DNA of 64,000 bases from Ariolimax columbianus (lineage: Eukaryota; Mollusca; Gastropoda; Stylommatophora; Arionidae). Each line of letters opens with the position of its first letter. The first letter of the stretch is position 1. The stretch spans positions 62,009,012 through 62,073,011 of the forward strand of contig JAVGWX010000009.1 of NCBI GenBank assembly GCA_036924085.1. The letters are read 5' to 3'. Under the pieces are notes generated by a model. That model was not told the DNA's origin and did no database searches. It worked only from the letters and a program-made list of their open reading frames with translations. Positions 56,370-64,000 of this stretch are shown in pieces. The translations under genes and the position numbers were made by a program.

Positions 56370-56930
56370 CTGTCGTCACTAGCGTAGACAGTCCAGCTCT
56401 CACGCGCATAGAGCAGGCTGGGACAATGGCGGCACGGTAGACCTTCTGCTTAGTCATTATGCTGATTCCTCGACGTTCCCACACTGTTGCGCGCATTCGG
56501 CCAAAAAGCTGTCCTGGCCTTTGCTATTCTATTAGCCAGTTCATCAGCAATAGTCACCGATCTCGACAGCGTGCTTCCTAAATAGACACATTTGTCAACC
56601 GCTTGTAATTTTTGCCCCTTCACTGGAACTACTGGATGTTTATACGATATGCCTGGTGCCGGTTGATACATGACCTAAGTTTTTTTGTTTTATTTTTCTA
56701 ATTGTCGAGCCAAATTCTAACAAGCAGCAGAGAACGGCGGTTATACCGTCCTGCATTTTCCGTTCTGGGATATTGTTCAGAGCACAGTCATCCGCAAACA
56801 AGAGTTCGCATACCGTGTCGTGCATCACCTTGGTTTTCTTCTTCAGTCTGCTGAGATTTAATAGACCACCATCCATGCGCTACTTTATTGGTATGCCATA
56901 CTTTGTTTTCTTGAAGGCGTTCGTCATACA
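56370..56930 (-). pseudogene. LINE reverse transcriptase fragment with FADD active site
   Basis: The minus strand reads DGGLLNLSRLKKKTKV, VCELLFADDCALNN (F-A-D-D active site intact), then after a frame change QAVDKCVYLGSTLSRS and ELANRIAKARTAF. It is the palm-to-thumb stretch of a common LINE (NL-RLRAKTKV ... LLFADDAAL ... YLGS-LS). Several shifts and stops. Confidence 0.9.
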
Positions 56931-57000
56931 TACATTCGCACATACAGACAAATACACACACAGACATACACACATACATACACAAATACTCACTCACTAA
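56931..57000. repeat. CA-rich imperfect microsatellite
   Basis: acatacag, acacacagacatacacacat and related short runs. Confidence 0.8.
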
Positions 57001-57042
57001 GACATATTAATATGTAACGAACACATTGTGTATTCATTCAAG

Positions 57043-57457
57043 GGGGATAGGAGACTAACGTCTGCTCAGGCAAAACATACTAATCGGACAATGTTAGTCA
57101 GGATCAGGCAACACATACTGAGCGGACAATGATAATCAGTATCAGGCAAAATACACTGATCAGACAATGTTTGTCAGGGTTAAGTAAAATACACTGACCA
57201 AAACACAATCTCACTTCCACGCAGTTTTCCCTTGAAAAATACTGTTGCATGGTTATTCTGGCGAAAGAGGTGGGGATCGAAGTTATCGCCGTAGTAATGA
57301 GCGACACGCATATGCAGCCAAGCATTGCACAACCGCCTTTAGAACCCTGATCCACTTTCATCTGCACGCTTGGGATGTGAAGAAAGCCACTGCAACCCGC
57401 CACCTAACGTCCTTGTCAGGACGCACAAAAACTACTCCTTTGGCATTCAACAACAAC
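57043..57457 (+). mobile_element. MSR element with about 4 minisatellite units
   Basis: Starts gataggagactaacgtctgc; units with catactgagcggacaatg and similar; body gtagtaatgagcgacacgca, acgcttgggatgtgaagaaa; AAC tail ends near 57455, about 120 bp before the PDZ exon at 57577. Confidence 0.92.
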
Positions 57458-57576
57458 ACCATATCCGCACATCTTGATTCATACATACACTGTTCTAAAA
57501 TCACTACAAAACATAAAAACATGTATTTCATCGATTTAAATTGATTGATTGATCGATTGACTAATATTCTCCACAG

Positions 57577-57675
57577 ATAAACGGTGTGGATGTACGAAGC
57601 AGGTCAGAGGCAATATCCTTATTTTCAGGCCAAGGCACAGACATATCCTTGACTGTTGCTAGGGCCCAGTTACAG
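57577..57675 (+). CDS. PDZRN3: PDZRN3/4-like, PDZ2 exon 3 (internal exon)
   Basis: Thirty-three codons complete the PDZ fold: INGVDVRSRSEAISLF (strand D/E turn and helix B), then strand F ending TVARAQLQ. The ING-V/I pattern directly after the D-G-R-I-x-x-G-D motif of the previous exon is typical of PDZ domains, and the ending resembles the PDZRN3/4 ending ARPELQ. The acceptor is ctccacag and the donor gtaag; both ends are phase 0. The helix-B1 site appears to be Arg or Ser rather than the His of class I PDZ domains, so ligand class cannot be assigned. An MSR element ends about 120 bp upstream. Exons 1-3 together give 87 residues, the normal size of one PDZ domain. Confidence 0.88.
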
Positions 57676-58049
57676 GTAAGCTTGGTTGTTTGTTTATTTG
57701 TTCAGTGAATTTACTTTTTTTTCTCACTTTTGGCAGTGTTACCTGGACTCTAAAGGCGAGCAAATAATAGTAACACTGACCTGGTAAGCTTGTAAGATGC
57801 GATCAAACAGGGTTGTACATGGGGTTGGTTGTCGTATCTTATAGAAACGTTAAGCCACAGTAACTTACATTTTGGCAGGTCAATATTTAACGACTTGGTG
57901 TGTATTTGTTAAAGACCTATGCTCCATTGGGAGCTGAATTAGTTTTAATTGATTGATTGACAGTCTAATGAAGCCTATGAACTGCTTCATATAATACTTA
58001 TAATCAAGTTGACTAAAATAATGATTATCCAGAAAAACAACTGGAATTA
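57676..58049. other. Start of intron 3, no recognised feature
   Basis: After the gtaag donor, nothing assigned before the 18-bp array. Confidence 0.4.
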
Positions 58050-58320
58050 CAATTAAACATAAATATATGATTGAACATAAATTTGTGATTGAAGATAAAT
58101 TTGTGATTGAACATAAATTTGTGATTGAAGATAAATTTGTGATTGAACATAAATTTGTGATTGAAGATACATTTGTGAGTGAACATAAATTTGTGACTGA
58201 ACATAAATTTGTGATTGAACACAAATTTGTGATTGAAGATAAATTTGTGATTAAACATAAATTTCGAATATAACATCATTTGTGATTTAACATAAATTTG
58301 TGATTGAATATACATTTATG
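58050..58320. repeat. 18-bp minisatellite, about 15 units
   Basis: Unit ataaatttgtgattgaac (alternating gaac/gaag). Confidence 0.96.
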
Positions 58321-59015
58321 AACATAAATGGGGGATACAGTAATCAATATGTGCCGCTTTTACATAGGTGTTGCTTCAGCTTATTATCAGGTAGTGGGCC
58401 AGTTCCATTCCTCGCTGTCTTTCCATCTTTAACAGTAAGTCAGGCACCCATTTACAACGGGATCAAGCGGAGCGTATTTTTAGCACGGTTTCACACATTC
58501 ACTCTCCCTCTTGTCACTGTGTTATGACTTAGCCGCCAGGAGCGCACGCGCCAAAATGTCTTCTTCCCTGGCGACAAATTCCCCACCAAAAACAGGCCCC
58601 CGAGAAATACTTCTTAAACATGTGAATAATTTAATGGTCTGCCCAGCTTTGCGAGTCCTTTGTGTGATAATTCTCAGCCAAAATACGGCACCAGTATCGT
58701 GTCCTGATTCCTTTGAAGTAAATTGACCGTTCTCTAGTCTGATCTAATCCGTCTCTCTGGCACGCGACACGGACATCTTTCCCCAGTTTGATTTCCAACA
58801 AAGTAGTGCTCCTGGGAATTTTAGCATCACTCTTAGAAATCTGTGTTCACCCTCTTTTGTCTCCTCCGCAAAGATTTGTGGCTGTGGTGGGGCTGTCCTG
58901 AATGAACCCTCTTTGTTGGTCGCCTCTTAGCACTCATCTGGTGACCCCTTGGTTCCAAAAGCGCTGGACTTGTTCTTCTGGCATGGTCTCCAATGTTCGT
59001 CGTTGAAATATACAG
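58321..59015. other. No recognised feature
   Basis: A 71-codon frame at 58511-58726 has no recognisable domain and no splice signals I trust. Confidence 0.4.
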
Positions 59016-59019
59016 TGTG

Positions 59020-59400
59020 AGGAGTTTGTTCAGTTGTAAATAATAGTGAACTATTCACAGAGAGGTGACGCAAATTTACACCATTGTAAATTATATTGGA
59101 TTAATTTATTTGTAAGAGGAACGTGATACGTCGAAAATGATAGTGAAATATACATGTGAAGTGAATTGAAAGTGTTCTATTGTAAATGAAAATCAGATAT
59201 ACACAATCGTGAAGTGACTTGAACTTGGTCTATTGTAAATTTGTAATCAATGAAATAGACATTTGAAATGGATTGAATTTATTATGTTGTAAATTAAAAG
59301 CATTAATATATACGCGTGAATGGAACTTATTCCAATGTAAATGAAAGTCGCTGAAATGTACGTATGAAGTATCTTTATAGATGCTAATAGGTACATTTAC
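59020..59400. repeat. Degenerate about 60-bp tandem repeat
   Basis: Recurring tgaaatagacatt-gaagtg, aattgaact and ctattgtaaatg blocks with drift. Confidence 0.75.
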
Positions 59401-59439
59401 CTGTGAGTGCAGCCAGAGAATGGTATTTATCCTACAAAA

Positions 59440-59880
59440 TAGTTATGTTGTTCCAACTTTCTTAGTGTTGTTTCAACTTTTTTGATGTTTTTCCAACTTT
59501 CTTGGTGTTTCAACTTGTTTTATGTTGTTCCAACTTTCTTGGTGTTTCAACTTTTTTTTATGTTGTTCCAACTTTCTTGGTGTTTCAACTTTTTTTTATG
59601 TTGTTCCAACTTTCTTAGTATTGTTCCAACTTTCTTGGTGTTCCAACTTTTTTTATGTTGTTTCAACTTTCTTGGTGTTCTGCCAACTTTCTTGGTGTTG
59701 TGCCAACTTTCTTGGTGTTCCAATTTTCTTGATGTTATTCCAGCTTTCTTAGTGTTGTTCCAACTTTTCTTCGTGTTGTTCCAACTGCCTTGGTGTTCCA
59801 ACTTTCTTAGTGTTCCAATCGTGTTGATGTTATTCCAACTTTCTTAGTGTTGTTCCAACTTTCGTTGTACTGTTTTCCTT
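59440..59880. repeat. About 20-bp degenerate minisatellite, about 20 units
   Basis: Unit gttccaactttcttggtgtt, with ttttttatgttgtt length variants. Confidence 0.93.
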
Positions 59881-60420
59881 AAGACTGTTTCAGCTGTCTT
59901 AATGCAGTTCAAACTTTCTACTATGAAACTACTTTCACAAAAACTGCCAAATCGCGTGTATTTTTTAAATAAATCTTTCACATTAGGACGACATATGCCT
60001 TGATGACCTCCATGCTTTATAGAGCACATTAAGGAGACAAGACCAAAAGGGTAATACAATGCAGTGTATCTTGGCATAACGTTTTCCAGTGTGTATTCTT
60101 ATAAATCATAATCACGAATTATATTGAGCAAGCACTGGCATCAACGGTTGTCATAATGGGACACTGGCTCGAATCCTGGCAGGATCTAGTTATTTTTCTA
60201 CCAGTGGTTAAATAAACTGCAAAACCTGCACACTGTGTGGCGACTACAGAGGCACGTAGACATTATTGATCTGCCCTATAAACAATGTTCACCCTTGACC
60301 ATTTTAGAAGCTCAGCAGTGACAATACAGCTGCCACACTGATGACCTATCTGTCAAACATCTGTTATTTCACTCTGTATTATACTGATGCGCCATATCTG
60401 AAGTAATGATGTTTTAACAA
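59881..60420. other. Unassigned, with a possible tRNA-like SINE piece
   Basis: At 60140-60200, aacggttgtcataatgggac and ggctcgaatcctggcagg look like a decayed tRNA head with a B-box. The remainder is unrecognised; it ends at the acceptor of the 60427 exon. Confidence 0.4.
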
Positions 60421-60426
60421 TCACAG

Positions 60427-60540
60427 TGTGACGATGGTTTCATGGAGGAGCCAAACATGGTCCTGGACGATCTCCACATGGACCTCTTGGAGAAGCACCA
60501 TCAGGACAACATGCAGTTTATGGCCTCCATGCTTGCACGG
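60427..60540 (+). CDS. PDZRN3: PDZRN3/4-like, post-PDZ2 conserved exon
   Basis: Thirty-eight codons just after the PDZ domain. The core LDDLHMDLLEKHH, followed by QFMASML, corresponds to the strongly conserved acidic/helical segment that follows PDZ2 in PDZRN3 and PDZRN4 and is the best marker separating this family from other PDZ proteins. The exon follows atcacag, is bounded by the donor gtaaga, and is phase 0 at both ends. It is probably alpha-helical (Leu/Met/His spacing), which is inference. An 18-bp minisatellite begins about 20 bp into the following intron. The next family segment (Ser/Thr/Asp/Glu-rich) is not seen before 64000, so the gene should continue past the window. Confidence 0.87.
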
Positions 60541-60559
60541 GTAAGATATCGTCATCTAT

Positions 60560-60800
60560 ATGTCTTATGCTTCTATCTTTGTTGGTGTTTCTATCCGTAT
60601 TGATGTTTCTATCTGTGCTGGTGTTTCTGTCTTTGTTGGTGTTTCAATCTGTGTTGATATTTCGATCTTTGTTGGTGTTTCTAACACTTCTTAGTGTTTC
60701 TATCTGTATTGGTGCTTCCATCATTGTTGGAGTTTCCATCATTGTTGGAATTTCCATCTTTGTTGGAGTTTTCATTTTTGTTGGTGCTTCTATTTGTGTC
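60560..60800. repeat. 18-bp minisatellite adjacent to a splice donor
   Basis: Unit gtttctatctgtgttggt with tctttg/catcat variants, about 13 units, starting about 20 bp inside the intron after exon 60427-60540. Confidence 0.94.
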
Positions 60801-60944
60801 TATGTTCCCAGCATTGCCTCTTAAAGCCAATTTTCTTATTTGCATTTCTTCCATATTAAAATTCTTCCCTCATGAGGCGTCTGCAAGTGTCCCACAACAT
60901 GAAAGTCTCATATTTGCTGTTAACAATATACAAAGCATTTCATT

Positions 60945-61165
60945 AGCTGAGTGGTAGGAGTGCTTGTTTCTATCAACAAAGTTGCTTCATTCAATATATC
61001 TCGACACCCTCCACTCTACCCAGCTATAAATTGGTACATGACATACATTTTAACGAAGACAGTGCAGTTAAAGAAAGTTGACTGCTCACTCTACCTAAAA
61101 ACGAAGCCGACACCTAGTACATTAAAATCTCTAACACTTCATCCCCGACAACAATGCATATGATG
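60945..61165 (+). repeat. tRNA-headed SINE, diverged
   Basis: tagctgagtggtaggagtgc (A-box zone), cccagctataaattggtaca and acacttcatccccgacaaca; the same family as 8725-8940. Confidence 0.7.
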
Positions 61166-61482
61166 GCGTCTATCTTTACTTTATATATATAAACACTTGA
61201 AGAAACAAATATTGACTGTTCTTCTGCAGGCCGCCCTTAGGGGGGGGGGGGGGTCAAATGGAGTCGCCGCCTGCTTTGGTCCTTGGCCAATGGGGAGGCT
61301 GCTATCTGGAGCCATACTGTGTGGGAGAAGTCTCTTCTGCACCTCGAGCCAGTCGGGGTAAAAACATTGGCACTGAGGAACGATCTGTGTAATACCTTGT
61401 GGGTCGGGGTTCCCTGGTCCAGCTGTATGACGTGACCGAACAAAGAAAATCGGGGGCGGTCCAGTGGTTCCCAGGTTGGCTT
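61166..61482. other. G14 homopolymer at 61240-61253, otherwise unassigned
   Basis: No gene or named repeat seen. Confidence 0.5.
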
Positions 61483-61722
61483 GGCTTGGCTTCGTTCGTT
61501 CTCAATCTCCTGCTACCAAATCATGAAAGGGCTTAAGTAGCAGAATGTAGTCCAGAGAACGGAATGCGTTGTGTCATAGTTTACAGCTTGACTGCGATAT
61601 TTGCACCTTTCGGTCCAACTCATCCGACTTCAGCAAGCATTTTTTTAGTACCGGGTTAGCATTGCCTCTTCGATCCCTTCTCCTTAGCCAGTCTGCCCTG
61701 CTGCAGCCTGTTTTCCAGGATC
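61483..61722 (-). mobile_element. SINE-A, 5'-truncated, AAGCC tail
   Basis: Tail ggcttggcttggcttcgttc at 61478-61497; the body stops at ggatc near 61722 where the LINE piece begins, so the head is missing. Confidence 0.9.
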
Positions 61723-61724
61723 AG

Positions 61725-62441
61725 TTCCTCCAATGTTGGTTCAGGTTCTTTCTCATCATTTGGTAGGATTGTAACTGAGCGCTTTGTGCTATCCCCATAC
61801 AGGGTTCTGCAGTACTCTCTCCATCTATTCAGTATTGTGGTGAGGAAATAGATCAGGTCACACATTTTGAATATCTGGGCTCCAGAATTGACAAAATTGG
61901 TGACTGCTCGAAAGAAATCAGAAGAAGACTAGCCATGGCAAGGCAGAGACTGAACAGCCTGAAGAAAAAATGAGTACCAACAAAATTATAAAAGTAAAAG
62001 TCTTGAGAGCCTGTGTTTTTCATGTGGCAGCTTATGGCTGCGAATCATGGACGATTACCAAAACTTCGAGACAAAGAATCGAATCCTTCAAGTCAAAATG
62101 TTACAGAAAGATCCTCAAAATACCCTGGACAGAGAAAAAAAAGAAATGTAGACATTCGGCAAGAGTTGAGCATAGAGGAGAACTGTTTTATCAATTCCAT
62201 TTTGACTAGAAAAGGCAAATCTTTTGGTCACATCAAGAGACACAACGGTCTCGAGAGAACAGTGATGGAAGGTATGGTGCCAGGCAAAAGAGGAAGGGGT
62301 AGACCAAGAAGACGATGGCACCAAGATATCCAGGAATGCCTGAGTATGACTGTGGCGGAGGCTGGAGTTTTGGCAAGAGAACGAGTTTCTTTCAGACAGA
62401 CTGTGATGGGAGCGACGTTCTATAAAAGACATGCTACATGA
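61725..62441 (+). pseudogene. LINE with inverted 5' piece (twin-priming type)
   Basis: The + part (61838-62441) reads QVTHFEYLGSRIDKIGDCSK, VLRACVFHVAAYGCESWTIT, SKCYRKILKIPWTEK, then in another frame DIRQELSIEENCFINSILT and GRGRPRRRWHQDI, ending in ATG repeats. The first 110 bp (61725-61845) instead encode, on the minus strand, ILNRWREYCRTLYGD, the part preceding the reverse transcriptase of such elements. Two frame changes break the + part. It is the same family as the outer LINE at 9520-10905. Confidence 0.88.
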
Positions 62442-62880
62442 TGATGATGAGTTCAATAACGTTTTTAAGACTGTCCCCGACAACACCCACTGCTGGAGGA
62501 ACCTTTTCCCCTTTCCTGTAAGCTGGAGATACGCCCCTGGTTAAGAGATAACTGAGAGAAACGGGACATAAAATCGGCGTGTTTGTCTGTAGATGCTCAC
62601 GTGCTAAATCTTAATTTAATGTTTATACATGTGTACCTCTGGTCTTCTCTCTGGCTACATTTTATTTTGTTTTCTGGGTTGTTCTGAGAGAAATCCCACC
62701 TGTGTTTTGCACTACCTTACTTGCGGGTATTGTTTCTTTCAATTTTAACCAGCTGCCAGTTTATCCCCATGTCTCTCACCAATATGCGCATTATTACATG
62801 TTTGTTTGATCTCAATCTCTGATTGCATTAATTCATGTTTTGTGTCTTTCCGTCCACACTCCACTTTGTTTTTTGTTGTG
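62442..62880. other. No recognised feature
   Basis: Nothing assigned. Confidence 0.4.
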
Positions 62881-62883
62881 TGT

Positions 62884-62885
<2 letters not shown>

Positions 62886-62943
<58 letters not shown>

Positions 62944-62945
62944 CG
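62886..62945. repeat. (CT)n then (TATC)n microsatellites
   Basis: About 14 CT dinucleotides followed by about 7 tetramers. Confidence 0.97.
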
Positions 62946-63079
62946 CTCCCTTTTTCTGTCTCTTTTTCACGATCTCACTTTCTTTCTTACTCTAGGTCTT
63001 TCTCTCTGACATTTTCTCTGTTTCTCTTTATTTTTCTCATGATCTGCCATTCAATATCTTTTTCTGGCACTTTCTCTAG

Positions 63080-63148
63080 GTTTCACATTATTCTCTCTCT
63101 CTCTCTCTCTCTCTATGTATATATATATATATACACACACACACATCG
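63080..63148. repeat. (CT)n, (AT)n and (AC)n compound microsatellite
   Basis: Three dinucleotide runs in succession. Confidence 0.95.
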
Positions 63149-63149
63149 A

Positions 63150-63315
63150 TCACTCACCTCGTTAGCCAGACTGCCATGAAACCAGCCCGTTTCCAGGGAG
63201 GGCTACGAGGAAGCCGAGGTGAGGGTCTTGACCAGTATGTTTTGCCTGACCCTGACCAACATGTCGGATCAGTATATTTTGCCTGACCAGACGTTAGTCT
63301 TCCTCCCCAAATATA
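63150..63315 (-). mobile_element. MSR element, reverse, truncated, about 2 units
   Basis: cacctcgttagccagactgc, ccgtttccagggagg, then two reverse minisatellite units ending cagacgttagtcttcctccc. The 3' half is missing. Confidence 0.88.
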
Positions 63316-64000
63316 TATACATACACACACGCAGATAGAGAGAGAGAGCGATACACAAATATGCCTTTCCCCATCTGTAACATCTTTACTAGTGAGGGAA
63401 GAATATAGCCAGTACAGCCTGCTGTGCATGCCGTGACAGTGATGAAGTTGCGTCGTACAACGCGCTAGCAGTCTCGTCACGTCAAACAATGAGCCATTGA
63501 AAGCGCATCTACAAAATCTCATTAATACGTAGACACATGATTGATAAAATGAAGTCAGCTGTGTGGTAGTCGGCATCATGCTCCTTCATGTTATCATGGT
63601 ATTCCCCGCATACATTCAGTGTGCGTCGATGATTTGATTATCTCATTGAATCGAATCACGTGATTCTCGCGTAGGATGCGAGAAGATCCAGAATACCTAT
63701 CTCGGACGAGCCCAAATATTTGTTCCTTCTAATTTTGTGTTTAAAATCTGAGAAACACATTCTTTTCTATTATGGCGTCAATAAACAAATAGATGAGACG
63801 GAGAAGCAGCTGCGGTTTGCTTATGTTCCTGCTGTAAGCGCCTCCGAATAGACATAGTCGTAGAGGGAGCTCATGTCTTACAATCCAATTTAGCTAGGTC
63901 ATTTTTTTTGTACGTACGACACATGTCGTGGTCCTGTCTGCCCGCGTAGACAAAACACACCTTACTACTGGAACTGCCCATTAACAGCAAAACGTCCCTC
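63316..64000. other. No gene; 14-bp palindrome at 63653-63666
   Basis: gaatcacgtgattc is a perfect palindrome with a CACGTG centre (E-box-like). Nothing else assigned. Confidence 0.45.

Noticed and set aside
58511..58726. Possible exon (71 codons) in intron 3
   Set aside because: No credible acceptor and donor pair, and no similarity recognised to the PDZRN region expected here.

Overview
This window looks like intron-dominated animal DNA, most likely from a lophotrochozoan such as a mollusc (probably a gastropod). The basis is tRNA-derived SINEs, many decayed non-LTR retrotransposons with GAA-type 3' tails, a degenerate TTAGGG tract, GT-AG introns of up to 38 kb, and no bacterial gene organisation. 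The phylum is an inference from repeat style and I could not test it.

The only host gene I can support is a PDZRN3/PDZRN4-type gene on the + strand. Four small phase-0 exons (12346-12444, 50796-50858, 57577-57675, 60427-60540) join to 125 codons: an 87-residue PDZ domain matching the second PDZ of the PDZRN3/4 E3 ubiquitin ligases, then the conserved LDDLHMDLLE segment that follows it in that family. The introns between them are 38,351, 6,718 and 2,751 bp. The RING, TRAF-type zinc finger and first PDZ would lie upstream of the window, and the C-terminal part downstream. No other exon was recognised.

The rest is repeats. By rough addition, tandem arrays cover about 19 kb (about 30%) in more than 30 unrelated families, with monomers from 4 to about 100 bp. 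The largest are at 3885-6560 (51 bp), 44655-45975 (14-41 bp), 53640-54800 (26 bp), 42543-43400 (37 bp) and 49338-50282 (17 and 20 bp). Nearly all long open frames in the window are read through these arrays and are not genes.

Interspersed repeats fall into several groups: (1) SINE-A, about 360 bp, with GAA or AAGCC tails and clear target-site duplications (TSDs); (2) tRNA-headed SINEs (29634-29892 has a perfect 13-bp TSD); (3) a dispersed element, here called MSR, that carries its own 37-38 bp minisatellite, with more than ten copies or fragments; (4) 5'-truncated LINEs: an RNase H-bearing I/Nimbus-like family with GAA tails, a CR1/L2-like family, and several others; (5) a mariner-type transposase remnant and a MITE-like element with about 34-bp inverted ends.

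The most informative structures are a three-level nest of LINEs at 9520-10905, a LINE with a twin-priming-type inversion at 61725-62441, minisatellites grown inside LINE coding sequence (14946-15035, 27150-27885), and a direct duplication plus a 33-bp minisatellite abutting the first PDZ exon. I see no CRISPR array, operon, rRNA or functional tRNA gene.
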